DNA from: Styela clava
Taxonomy: Eukaryota > Chordata > Ascidiacea > Stolidobranchia > Styelidae
DNA: 64,000 nucleotides
Assembly (NCBI RefSeq): GCF_964204865.1
Contig: NC_135263.1
Coordinates: 11,639,426-11,703,425, forward strand
Direction: 5' to 3'
The notes below the pieces were generated by a model, which saw nothing but the letters and a program-made list of their open reading frames with translations, had not been told where the DNA came from and did no database searches. Below are positions 12,601 through 22,329 of this stretch, piece after piece; within the stretch, counting starts at the first letter, position 1; each line of letters opens with the position of its first letter. The translations under genes were made by a program, and so were the position numbers.

Positions 12601-13804
12601 ATCGCAAAGAGAAAAAGCCAAGGTTTTTTTGTTTAATCATATAGTCTCACATATGCTTAAAAAACTGGCATATGGTATGATAGCGAAAATATATCTCTCA
12701 AAATTTTTTGATACCATCCTTGATGAAGACTCACACAGTGGTTAACAATATGCCCGAAAAGTGATTTTGCTCCTAGTAATAGTGACCCTTTTCACAACAG
12801 TGGGCTTTTTGGTCAAAATCATATTAAACAGGAAACAAATGCAGATGTTATAGGATAGATATCATTTATATTTCATTCAGTGAGTTTCATGATATAGATG
12901 TGGTATTTATATTCTTCAAATTAGCCCAAAACGGTTTTTTCGGCGCAATGTTTAAACCTTTTCGTGTTGTATATAATTACAGAGTGAAGAAGTCAAAGTG
13001 AAACCCACGATAACGAAAACCAAACCATCTTTTGATGAAGGATGTGAGCAAATTAATATACGCAACAGATCACCTGATTTAACAGCACACAAAGAGCTTA
13101 CAGAAAGTAGTGACAATTCTGAACTTTTGAGTCACAAAAATGATGACGAAGCAAGGCTTTCATCCTCATCACCTGAAGTACGAGAATGGAAGGAAGGCGA
13201 GGAGTATGACAGCGACGAATATGAAGTCGTTGAAATAGAGGTCACAGATTCTTCAGAAGAACCGGAAAGTGGAGATAATGACAAGGCGTCTGGAAAAATC
13301 GAAGATAATAAAGAGAAACCGCCTACACCACGTGATTCAACCCCTAGCCCTTCTCGTGATCGTTGTTCGAGATCACCCACAGGACATTATGAAAGATTCG
13401 CACATAATCGACCACCACCCCTGAGTGCAAGTAATAGCTCGGATCACCCAGCTATCCTCAAAAGGCCCGACGACACAGATAAAGGAAACCTGGGCAGAAG
13501 TAGTTCCCCACGCATGCGCACAGCTTCGCCTATTTCATCGCATGGGTCAAATCCACGAACACCCATATCTCCTCGCACCCCCAGGTCGCCACCTAACCAA
13601 CACTTGTTTGGTACGCCAAGTTATACCAGAAGCTTGTCAAGAAACAGCAACAGTTCCACAGAAAATGCCAAATCAAGCCCAAGATTCACAAGACCAACTC
13701 CTCCGAGATCCTCCCGACTAAATCGATCCAGACCGGCGGATGATGAAGAACCAATATGCCCGAAGGCGATGTCCACTATAGAGTCATTTTTTAGTTTCAA
13801 ATAG
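3614..13804 (+). CDS. LMOD: Leiomodin/tropomodulin-like actin nucleator, 15 exons
   Basis: Exons read from the sequence: 3614-3715, 4304-4414, 4724-4889, 5721-5838, 6482-6668, 6814-7269, 10098-10296, 10556-10688, 10754-10889, 11016-11141, 11449-11652, 11852-11959, 12048-12275, 12482-12622, 12983-13804. All introns are GT-AG and phases agree, giving about 1078 aa. Exon 1 has the N-terminal tropomodulin signature YRDVDEDEIMSGLSKDEL (tropomyosin/actin-binding helix). Exons 2-6 are acidic, Ser-rich linker ending NSVEEMIERVRDDDP. Exons 7-9 (residues ~381-536) are the conserved leucine-rich-repeat cap (ESNFITG, IDNQRHIFGAKVEMEM, LLKFGYQF). Exons 12-13 (about 665-690) carry a WH2-like actin-binding motif (SRDDLMDSIRKQ, then LKKVKLRPF across the junction), which separates leiomodin from plain tropomodulin. 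By family, it should nucleate or cap actin filament pointed ends in muscle or cytoskeleton. Odd points: exons 10-11 insert an unrecognised charged module between LRR and WH2, and exons 13-15 add a ~390-residue Ser/Pro-rich tail. Start chosen for its match to the family N-terminus. Confidence 0.9.
7910..7991. mobile_element. Solo hAT terminus in leiomodin intron 6
   Basis: The sequence ends in GGTTGAGAACCGGTG (7977-7991), the inverted form of the CAGYGGTTCTCAACC terminus shared by many hAT elements and by the complete copy at 44690-44931. The preceding bases are rich in GGCCC words, as in the other copies. I could not find the matching left end or a target duplication, so this is a fragment. 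Its left boundary is approximate. Confidence 0.45.
8698..8891. repeat. Palindromic MITE (copy 2, best-preserved)
   Basis: About 70-bp arms at 8698-8769 and 8819-8891 are near-perfect inverted repeats containing AAGATGGCGGACACCGGAAC and GGTTAGGGTTAGGCC, with a ~50-bp spacer. It lies in leiomodin intron 6. A transcript crossing it would fold into a long hairpin. No coding capacity. Confidence 0.85.
12107..12110 (+). promoter_or_regulatory. Alternative splice donor inside leiomodin exon 13
   Basis: GAG|GTAAGA at 12105-12113 is a close match to a consensus 5' splice site and lies in phase 0 after 20 codons of exon 13. The annotated distal donor at 12275 (AAG|GTATAA) is weaker and also phase 0. 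Using the inner site would remove 56 codons without a frameshift, so an isoform is plausible. This is inference from splice-site quality only. Confidence 0.4.
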
Positions 13805-14194
13805 GTCAATATGGGTGAGAATGGTTACCTGTGAAAGAGACCATATTGCTATCAACTTCTCTGTTATGTGTTTCATTTTTGCCAAACACTATATATATAT
13901 ATAACAATATTAAACACTTGCGATGGCCGCGGTCAAGGCCATGTGCTACTTACTATACCGATATATATAGCAACGCTTTATGGCCACTATGCTGGGTTTC
14001 AATCCTACTAAATGAAACTTGGTATATTGCTTCAATTTCAGTGCACTGTCTTCTTATCGCTACTTTTACTGTCACGGCGTTGAATGCTTTTCTGGATGCA
14101 TTTATAGGTTTGTATATTTGTATCATTGACCTGTTTATAATTTATATGTGAAAACGCTTGAATTAAATGACAAGAAGTCCTTATTTGTGATAGC

Positions 14195-14275
14195 GATTTG
14201 AACCTGGGTTCACAGGGTAATCAGAGTAGCGTATTTCTAACGCTTAGCACGATGCACCATACCGCTCAGTAAGAA
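14195..14275 (-). repeat. tRNA-derived SINE head
   Basis: Read on the minus strand, the segment has a tRNA-like layout: a degenerate A box near the start, CTAAGCGTTAGAAATACGCT in the middle, and a B box GGTTCAAATC at 14204-14195. It resembles, word for word in places, the SINE head at about 25620-25704. It lacks acceptor-stem pairing expected of a working tRNA and shares its body with the other copy, so it is read as a SINE and not a tRNA gene. Confidence 0.6.
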
Positions 14276-15415
14276 TACGCTTGCTTATTAACAGCAATTT
14301 TTGACCAAAGGTTGAAATCTGTTGAGAGATTTACCAGTTCCCAATGAAGACATATATGTGATGAATCGTGATTTAATGTGATTATAACTTTAAATCTAAT
14401 ATCACTCGACATCAAGTGCAATACATCAAATCACTTAGTGTTCTGTCATCGAAGATTTTACACCTGTGACAATGGACGATCTAGAAGCATGCTATATTGG
14501 GCAATCTTAGATAAATACCACTAACACTAATAACAAAATCAAACTTTGAAACAGTATATTAAAATCAATTTTCTTAAGAAACAGAAATTTTGTAAACTAA
14601 TTAAATTCCATCAGAAAATTTAGTACCTTGGTAAAACCAATTATACACACAATTTTTTTGCAATTCATACCGTGTTTCCCCAGAAATTAGACAGGGTGTT
14701 ATCAATATTCATTTATTAGTCAACACAATATAAGTACATTACAAAAAATATGGCATACATGTAACCAACAACAACAAGAATACTTTACTTGTGTGACAGG
14801 AGTCGCAGCGGACCTTGAAAGGTCTTCAAGCAGCGACACCTACAACGCTGGTTCAGATAAGCGGATAAATTTTATGTGATGAAGATGCTTCTAATTAATA
14901 TTTATTTTCGAAATATAAGAAAACGAGGCACCAACACAGTTTGATAATATACGTATCTATATATATAACAATTTTGGAAAAAAAAAGAAAATCACCAATA
15001 ACTTTACAAACTTTTTCAAAAGACATACAAGTATAAGAAGATGATTGTAAAATTAAAATTTTCTTCTAAATTTACTTCAATTTTCTTTCGAAAAATAACA
15101 ATGGGGCTTATTTTGGGAAGATGTATTCCATTTTCCTTTATCAAAAACAAAATTACAAAGTAGAGAATTACGAGATTTTCAAATATACAAAATATGGATC
15201 GTGGCGAGATCTTCACGTTACCTCAGGTGATTGAACCTTTTCCCCTCTCATACGTTTTGGATTAATCATTTAAAACGTGTAGGAGAGATTTCTTGCTATC
15301 GACCAGGTCAAAACTAATTTCGCGCTATCGACTAGGTCTTATTTTAAGGCGAGGGCTTATATTAAAATCCTTTTTAAAATTTGGGCTAAGTCTTATTTCG
15401 TCCCATCTTTTGAAC

Positions 15416-15816
15416 TAGGGTGGTCTAAGGTTGTCAGCTCCGCGGGCCACAAAATTATTTTTGCATTGCTGGCGGGCCACAATAGTGCCAAGAATAGGTA
15501 GACAGTGCAATACAAAACAAACACGTTTAGTGTGCAAACACATAGTTATCAGACATAGCCATCCAAGGCTAATAGAATCCGCATTAGATTTTTCGTTTTC
15601 TATTGTTAGCATATATTCCCGACCAGAAAAGATAGAAAGCCAGATAATAATTTAGAGTTTAGAATGCCAATCACATCATTCAACTTCGTTAGTTAGGAAG
15701 ATTTTTCTGATTAATTTTAATGCTATTTTTTGATTACTCTCCGAATGTGACGCAGGCCACAGATAATGAGGCGGCGGGCCACATATGTTCCGCGGGCCTG
15801 GGTTTGGACCACCCTG
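15416..15816. mobile_element. Non-autonomous hAT element (GGTGGTC family)
   Basis: The left end TAGGGTGGTCTAAGG and right end TTTGGACCACCCTG are inverted repeats. The subterminal regions share CGCGGGCC words in inverted orientation. Flanking 8-mers TTTTGAAC (15408-15415) and TTCTGGAC (15817-15824) match at 6 of 8 positions, consistent with an aged 8-bp target duplication. It encodes no transposase and is related by its ends to the element at 45571-46071. Confidence 0.65.
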
Positions 15817-16796
15817 TTCTGGACAATAGTCCCCCATACCCGTTCGAACAGATAAAATAACCAAGCTGCAACATACAAACACATTCAAATGTACCAACCA
15901 TTATAGATTTAATTGCTTAAAAAGGTTTTACCAAAGCACAAGATTTTTCATTAAATTTAATTGTTTCAAAACTTCTGTTAATCAAAATATATATATATAA
16001 ACAATGGAATCTTGTAATATTACAAATAATGATGCAATGCCATATTGAAATAATAATCTATCAAAATTGAAAATTTGATAAGAAATAAATTTAAATTGAA
16101 AGAAAAATATATCAATTAATATGGTGAAACAGAAACTATTCAATAGAAGACTTGAAAATAGATAGCCAAAAATAGCAGCAATGAAAGAATTTAAAATTGC
16201 ACTAATGCATGACATGATGCCAAATTCTTGCATGAGTGATATAAGCCTAGATTATAAGTGCCAAATCCTGAAGCATTTGACAGATGGGAACACAATCCTT
16301 CTCATGACTTAGGATGTGTTGGGGAGACTAGAATCATCTTTATCAAAGATTTGATATGAACGAAATCATTCAAATAAAATTTTTCGACTTGAATAATCGC
16401 CAGTGAGCATTGCCTTGAGGTTCGATAACAATTTGAAGAAGCAAAAGTTTCATTAAAATATGATTTAGCAGTGGAGTTGTTGATGTAAATGTTGTCAATA
16501 CATGATCAAATCCTATATCCATTTTCAGAAAAACATTGGTATAACACAACACAAGGGAAGTCACATTTATCCATTATGCTATTTATAAAATTTTAATGTA
16601 ACTGGAAATCAGTGGGTGCTACGACTCAAAATTAAAATTTATGAAGTCTCTGGGTTTAGAGGCTTGTACCCAACTCTGGTTAATTTGCAGTGATATCCGA
16701 CCCAAATCACTGGACTCAAGTTCATGAGTTGATGACTTGGTTTCAAGTGTGAGTTCGTCATTACATGAAACAGTGTCAATAATACCAAAGATATTT

Positions 16797-18836
16797 CTAT
16801 ATGCTCTCTCCATCACTAAATTCCAGAATTTCATCTTCTGCCAATGCTGTTTCCTTGTGAAGTTCTGTTAAACCTGTAATGTCTTCAAGATATTGTGGTG
16901 GTGAATTGAAAACTTCCATCAAAAAGTCTATTTCACCTTCACCATATTTATCGAGCACTATTTTCGAGCAAGCTGTACATTTACTGAAAGAATGTGTGGT
17001 TGGGAGTATGGTTTGGTAATGAGAAATAAATCCTCGAATTTGATGTGGAATTAAACCTAAAGGAAAATCATCTTTATTATCATTGACTTCATCCTCCGTT
17101 TTATTAGACAGGTATTGACTTCCTTCACTGTGTTGCAAGACTGAAACAAATAATTCAACAGCTAGCGCTGATGCAATCATTGATATCCCAGGCCTTGATA
17201 CTGTGCATTGTTGGTCCAATGTTCGATCTTTAATTGAATTACCAGGAGCCACAACATCATTGCAAAAATAGCAACCAAGCTTTTGCTGGTCTTCGCTTTT
17301 GCTCTCCACTCCATGTCTCATAACAAGGTATGAATCAAAACCCAAAGCTGCATTAATCACTAACTTTCGTTTAGCACTTGCCAATACAGTAGGCAACCAT
17401 CGACTTTCTCTTGAATCCATCAACAAAAATACGGCATCATGGCTTTCTATTAGTTGTGTTAATGTGGACACATCTTCCCTCGCCTTTTTTAATGTTTTTT
17501 CATTCGTATTGACAGGGTGTCCTGGCATTGGTATTGATAATTCCATACCAGTAGCATCGACACCTGGGAAAATTTGTACCAGCTTTTCCGCTGCTGCAAT
17601 TGCTTTTGGTCGACCTCCAGATGTAGAACAATCTGAAAACTCAAACAGTGATTGGCGAACAGGATTTGAAAAAGACACTCTCCCATAATCAATAAGAGTG
17701 ATTTTCTTTACACCCCAACCGAGCAAGGCCCTAGCTACATTGCAACCAAGAGTTCCTGCTCCCAGAAGAAGACATTTTGATTTAGCAATTTTTTCAAGAT
17801 CAATGGTGGGCATAAGTCGCCATCTCATTAGCTTTAAGTTTAAGCCAACAGCGGATTCTGCCAATTTTGTTGGGTCCATGGTTTCCGCTAAGTTTACATG
17901 GCGAGGGCCAAGTTTGTTATTACGATTTCTTTCCCAACCTATTGCAGTGAGTTGATTTGTGAATAAATCACTTGTGGTAGTAAGATCATAAGTTAAATGT
18001 AGAAACAAACTATTTGATATTGTCTTTACACCCTCTTGAATAGTTTCTCTTAGGCATATTACTTTAATGTTCCCATTTAATTCCTTCATCCAATGCATAC
18101 TTACCAAAAGAAGAAAATTGCGTAACGGCCATCCTGGGTGACCAGCTGCCGTACTCGGATCAAAGCATACAAAACAGATTTCTTTACTTTGATTTGCCAA
18201 ACTAGAAAATTCACATAAATCATGGCAGCATGGATTTTTGAAATTTTCATTCTCAGATGCAATTAAATAAAATGATTTTCTTCCCTTAAATTTTTTGATT
18301 GCATCATTCAATACAGCAATGTTGTTTTCAGATATTTCATCAGTAATGGGGCAACATTTTTCAACTTGTAGGTGATCCGTTGCATGTAGAAAAGTTGGAA
18401 ATCCAAACCAGTAATAGAAGTGATATTTTTTCAAATCCGCAAAACTTAATAAACAGAAGCGTACTAATAAAGACGGTTCTTGAATAGCTCTACCGCTTTT
18501 TATGTCATTCCATATTAAATCAGCCTCGTTTTCCAGCAATTCCTTTTTATCCACTTCTTTGAATTCTTCTACAGTATTTTTGTTGTATAACCGTCCATGT
18601 GATGCTTGGCAAAGGGATGGAGTTGTACCCAAAGGTTCAAAAGAATCATATTCAACGGTATGACGACATGACACACCACCAGAATCAGAGTTCATATAAA
18701 ATCCATTGATTTCTTGAGCAGAGTCGTTCAATTTGAAGACGTTTAGTTTTTTATCAACAAGTTGATACCAAAATCCTGGTGAAACAGTGCTGGAAAATGG
18801 CACAAACTGTAATTTTTTTGATGCATTTTCTGACAT
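16797..18836 (-). CDS. ATG7: ATG7, E1-like ubiquitin-fold activating enzyme of autophagy
   Basis: One uninterrupted 679-codon ORF aligns by eye along the whole ATG7 family (human about 703 aa). The N-terminal half (1-320) is the ATG7-specific domain. The adenylation domain has the nucleotide-binding loop GAGTLGCNVAR (359-369) and LIDYGRVSFSNPVRQSLF (381-398). The catalytic cysteine is Cys544 in DQQCTVSRPG. Two zinc-binding CxxC pairs are present (Cys522/525 and Cys620/623), and the C-terminus ends in the acidic EFSDGESI type used to bind ATG8. By family it acts in the cytosol, activating ATG8/LC3 and ATG12 with ATP and passing them to ATG3 and ATG10. All key residues are intact, so a functional gene is likely. 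Unusually there are no introns, although this gene is normally multi-exonic in animals. CDK5RAP1 lies upstream on the same strand, 1.2 kb away. Confidence 0.96.
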   Translation of the reverse strand: MSENASKKLQFVPFSSTVSPGFWYQLVDKKLNVFKLNDSAQEINGFYMNSDSGGVSCRHTVEYDSFEPLGTTPSLCQASHGRLYNKNTVEEFKEVDKKELLENEADLIWNDIKSGRAIQEPSLLVRFCLLSFADLKKYHFYYWFGFPTFLHATDHLQVEKCCPITDEISENNIAVLNDAIKKFKGRKSFYLIASENENFKNPCCHDLCEFSSLANQSKEICFVCFDPSTAAGHPGWPLRNFLLLVSMHWMKELNGNIKVICLRETIQEGVKTISNSLFLHLTYDLTTTSDLFTNQLTAIGWERNRNNKLGPRHVNLAETMDPTKLAESAVGLNLKLMRWRLMPTIDLEKIAKSKCLLLGAGTLGCNVARALLGWGVKKITLIDYGRVSFSNPVRQSLFEFSDCSTSGGRPKAIAAAEKLVQIFPGVDATGMELSIPMPGHPVNTNEKTLKKAREDVSTLTQLIESHDAVFLLMDSRESRWLPTVLASAKRKLVINAALGFDSYLVMRHGVESKSEDQQKLGCYFCNDVVAPGNSIKDRTLDQQCTVSRPGISMIASALAVELFVSVLQHSEGSQYLSNKTEDEVNDNKDDFPLGLIPHQIRGFISHYQTILPTTHSFSKCTACSKIVLDKYGEGEIDFLMEVFNSPPQYLEDITGLTELHKETALAEDEILEFSDGESI

Positions 18837-20038
18837 ATCACAATGTAATTTTAAGTATTGATAATACTAATTCACTGATGAACAAAGAAGTTTATAAGAT
18901 ACAATAAAATGTGTGGACAGTGGACAGTAAAATGTGGCAACAGACATTAAAAAATTTCCGAATGTTAGTTAAATTAAACTTTCTCTTACAAGAACAGATT
19001 TAGCGAATACGCATAAAATATTAATTAGTTGAATAGTCCATGTTATGCACAAAATATTTGAGCATTCCAATGGTCTGCAGGTTCGTATCCTTTGGAATAT
19101 GTAAAAGGTTATTGCTGGACTTTCTCACCACACCATAGTGATTTACCTAACAATATAAGCGTTTACTTAAAGCTTCCTCCACAATCTATGCATCTAAAAT
19201 ATTGAATAGATCAACGGTGCACAACCTGCGGCCGTCGCGAAATAAAAATGCGGCAAGTCTATGAAAAAAAAGTTCAAAATATAGGATTTGGCGGCTATGC
19301 TGGCGTATATTGAAGCAAAACAGAAGCACTGCAAAAAAGTCAGATGACACGATGTGTCACAATCTAGATGGTGTATTTGCTGCCAGTTACCTGACTTTGC
19401 AAGTTTATCTGCCCACATGCAAGACCAAAGGAGTCATTAAATTGCTACAATTCTTTGCAAACTTTTATAGAATAAATTCATAAAAATATTTGACATTTTA
19501 TTATACTTTTGGGGACAAGAAAATGGGGGCGACCGCCCCTCCCGGCGTTTTTTTCAAAATCGTGCAACCATTATGCAACTTGCAGAATATATCAGCTCTA
19601 GAATAGGTCCACCGAAGAAAAAAAATCCTTCTAAAATGCGAATATTATACTTCCAAGTAGTCCTACATACTTCATAATTGGGCAGAGTGCACCTCGCACG
19701 GGTCAAATATGCGGTTATGATGTCATAAAGCCAAAAAATTTTGCACGGCCTTCGGCGCGCTATTAACCTCCTGGCGGCCGTATTGTAAAAAAATAAATGC
19801 AATGTGGCCGCCAATAGCAAAAAGGTTGTGCACTCCTGGAATAGATGAACCATTCCAATACTCAGAATGAGAATCGGGCGGTAGGCCTCTTTGATTAGTT
19901 GCCAAGAATAAATTGGAAAACCTCATCTCTTATGAATCCAATCAACAACAAAAATAAATACAAAATGTCCAAAGTAACAATATTGAAAAATAGAGTGCAA
20001 ACAATTATTTTTCAAGCATCTAATATTCTAATTGATCA
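18837..20038. other. Spacer between CDK5RAP1 and ATG7
   Basis: The 1.2-kb spacer is half taken up by the hAT insertion at 19212-19838. Without that element the two same-strand ORFs would be only about 570 bp apart. The remainder shows no coding exon. Any ATG7 promoter should lie in 18837-19203. Confidence 0.6.
19212..19838. mobile_element. Non-autonomous hAT element between CDK5RAP1 and ATG7
   Basis: The left end CAACGGTGCACAACCTGCGG and right end GGTTGTGCACTCCTG are inverted repeats, with GCGGCC/GGCCGC subterminal words. A perfect 8-bp target duplication GAATAGAT flanks it (19204-19211 and 19839-19846), marking a fairly recent insertion. It has no transposase ORF. Confidence 0.88.
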
Positions 20039-21781
20039 TCATAATGGAGATGGGTAATAAGTACTAAAATCCGTTAATGATACAAAACTTAGAGGTTCTC
20101 CTAGAAGAGTAAAACCCCTGATATCAGTGATTTTTACCACAACATAATCACCAGGTTCAGCCTTTCTTTTATATTCTGTTTTCACGCAACCAACAGTTTC
20201 AAAAATATCTACATCAGGAAAGACAACTTTGATATTCCCATCATTCCTACCTAGTAATTCTATTTTCGATTTTTTGCTTGTTCCATCGACCAGTACTAAT
20301 TGTATTTTCCCAATGTGTTTAGGTAATATTTCAGTTAAATTATTATGATAACAATCTATTATCTCCCTCAAACGTCTATTTTTTACATCATGAGGTACAT
20401 CGTCTTTCATTTTATGATAGGCATGGGTTTTCTTTCTCATGCTATAAGCAAACATGAAAGCGTTCTCAAATTTTACCTCACGCATTAGGCTTAATGTATC
20501 TTTGTGATCAAATTCAGTCTCACCACAAAATCCTGCAATCATATCTGATGATAAAGTAACTCCAGGTATGAAGTTTCGAATTTTTTGAGCTAATTCCAAA
20601 TAATCCTCTCTAGAGTAACCTCTTCTCATTTTTTCTAGTATAGCAGTACTTCCACTTTGTGCAGGCATGTGTAGTTGTTTGCATATGTTGGATCTATCTT
20701 TAACAATTTGTAAAACTTCATCAGGAAAATCTTTTGGGTGGGGTGAGGTAAAACGAATACGCATTTCAGGGTCTATCAATGACACCTTATCTAATAAATC
20801 AGCAAATCTTAACCCCCCAATTTTGGGTTTATAAATAGTTTTAAACCCCTTAGCTAATGAAGTTGTATGCTCAGATACATGGTGGGATTCAGAAATATCT
20901 CTGTAGCTATTTACATTTTGTCCGAGGAGTGTCACTTCTTTGATACCCTTATCAGAAAGGGTTTTAACTTCTTCTAAGATAGATGACACAGGCCGACTTC
21001 TTTCTCTCCCACGTGTAAAAGGTACAATGCAATAGCTGCACATGTTGTCACAACCTCTCATAATTGAAACAAATGCCTTTTTAGATTTTTCATTGAAACG
21101 AACTGGCATGATATCAGCATAAGTTTCGTCCATTGATAACATTACATTTATTGTTGCTGTTGAATTTTCTGAGCATTCTTCTAATAATCTCGGTAAATCA
21201 CGATACGCATCTGGCCCTGCAACAATGTCTACTGCTTTTTGCTTTTCCACAATTTCTTTTTTAAGTCGTTCAGCCATACAACCCAAAATTCCAATCTTTG
21301 GAAATCCTGATTTTACAGACTCTTGTTTTAGTTTTTTCAAAGCATGAAGACGTGACCATATTTTTTCTTCAGCCTTGTCTCGAATCGAACAAGTAACTAA
21401 AAGAATAACTTCAGCTTCAGTAATATCATTAGTCCTTTCATATCCTTTCTTTTGCAAAATAGCCCAGGCATATTCAGAATCATTCACATTCATTTGACAT
21501 CCATACGCCTCAAAATAAACCTTTTTTCCAACATGAAAAGGAATCTCTCTTAAATATGGTGGTACAATATCTTCAACTTCTTCATTAAAAAGGACAGGAT
21601 TAGAATTTAAAATAAATTCCTTGATGTCAGGAACACTACTGCTTAATTTGCTATTTGGTGACAGAACAGGCACACTATGATGCACAAATAATTTAGGTAC
21701 TTTCACAATTTGACGTTGCACAAAACATTGTTTAAATGAATAGTGTAGCAGCAGTTGCGTACTCCTACTAGAATAATACAT
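20039..21781 (-). CDS. CDK5RAP1: CDK5RAP1, mitochondrial tRNA methylthiotransferase
   Basis: A single 580-codon ORF matches the MiaB/CDK5RAP1 family from end to end. Residues 1-45 are basic and Ser-rich, suiting a mitochondrial presequence. The N-terminal UPF0004 domain (about 87-200) supplies the auxiliary iron-sulfur cysteines Cys95 (AYGCQMN), Cys131 (VTCSIRDKAE) and Cys168 (GILGCMAER). The radical-SAM domain has the CxxxCxxC motif RGCDNMCSYC (Cys244, 248, 251). A C-terminal TRAM domain follows (about 490-562, with GRNDGNIKVVFP). By family it converts i6A to ms2i6A at position 37 of mitochondrial tRNAs using two [4Fe-4S] clusters and S-adenosylmethionine. Every catalytic cysteine is present. 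The ORF is intronless, like its neighbour ATG7; the family normally has many introns in animals. The chosen ATG is the first in the ORF. Confidence 0.95.
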   Translation of the reverse strand: MYYSSRSTQLLLHYSFKQCFVQRQIVKVPKLFVHHSVPVLSPNSKLSSSVPDIKEFILNSNPVLFNEEVEDIVPPYLREIPFHVGKKVYFEAYGCQMNVNDSEYAWAILQKKGYERTNDITEAEVILLVTCSIRDKAEEKIWSRLHALKKLKQESVKSGFPKIGILGCMAERLKKEIVEKQKAVDIVAGPDAYRDLPRLLEECSENSTATINVMLSMDETYADIMPVRFNEKSKKAFVSIMRGCDNMCSYCIVPFTRGRERSRPVSSILEEVKTLSDKGIKEVTLLGQNVNSYRDISESHHVSEHTTSLAKGFKTIYKPKIGGLRFADLLDKVSLIDPEMRIRFTSPHPKDFPDEVLQIVKDRSNICKQLHMPAQSGSTAILEKMRRGYSREDYLELAQKIRNFIPGVTLSSDMIAGFCGETEFDHKDTLSLMREVKFENAFMFAYSMRKKTHAYHKMKDDVPHDVKNRRLREIIDCYHNNLTEILPKHIGKIQLVLVDGTSKKSKIELLGRNDGNIKVVFPDVDIFETVGCVKTEYKRKAEPGDYVVVKITDIRGFTLLGEPLSFVSLTDFSTYYPSPL

Positions 21782-22002
21782 TTCTGTAACATGAACCGTA
21801 AAATTAATAAATGTGTTACATCAAAAAATAGTAACTTTTTTAGAAATTCAAGAATACTAAACTCAATGTAGATAGATATCTACCGTAGTAAGAATTAAGC
21901 CCACACTCAACTGTCTTGTTTACTAAGGACTAATTGCAGTGGTGCACAACGATATTAATTTGACCAGGATCTGAATTTGTACTCTCTTGTTTTAAAACTA
22001 TT

Positions 22003-22329
22003 TTATATGCAAACTTCGGAATTTGTATCTGAGATTGCAGACAAATACATGGACTTTTCCCACATTATTAACATAAGAATGGTGTTGCCAGTGTGAGTGA
22101 ATGCTAATATATATTTTTGAAGGATACTTTCGTGTGAAGAATTCCCATATTGTTCACAAGTACATGGTTTTTCACCAGTACTGAAGTATTTGTCCCATAT
22201 GTTTCTATTGATTTTATAGATAATTTTTATATATTGTGTGTGGATATGACTGTCATTTTCAACGATTGCTGTTTGAACATGGGTAGCACAACGCAATGAC
22301 CGAACAGAAAACTTCTTATCAATATGCAT
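22003..22329 (-). pseudogene. Degenerate C2H2 zinc-finger relic
   Basis: The minus-strand frame contains the zinc-finger linker TGEKP followed by CTCEQYGNSSHESILQKY, a finger in which the second cysteine is Tyr. A later THTGN-like linker follows. A further degenerate finger (ending in LRYKFRSLHIK) appears only after a change of frame near 22090. No complete Cys2His2 set survives. It is read as a decayed fragment of a tandem zinc-finger gene. The short ORF could be chance, but the linker match argues against that. Confidence 0.5.

Larger units (their letters stand above)
13805..16796. other. Intergenic region between leiomodin gene and ATG7
   Basis: The region holds a SINE head (14195-14275) and a short hAT element (15416-15816), both listed separately, plus AT microsatellite stretches near 13890 and 15990. 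The short open frames show no recognisable protein. The genes on either side are convergent, so this should contain both 3' UTRs. No confident poly(A) signal was assigned. Confidence 0.6.

Noticed and set aside
14195-14275. Possible tRNA gene on the minus strand
   Set aside because: A and B boxes are present but the acceptor stem does not pair and the sequence is shared with a clear SINE at 25363-25704.
16797-21781. Tunicate-style operon of CDK5RAP1 and ATG7
   Set aside because: Even without the hAT the spacer is about 570 bp, much wider than typical operon gaps, and no trans-splice evidence can be seen; kept only as a question in the findings.
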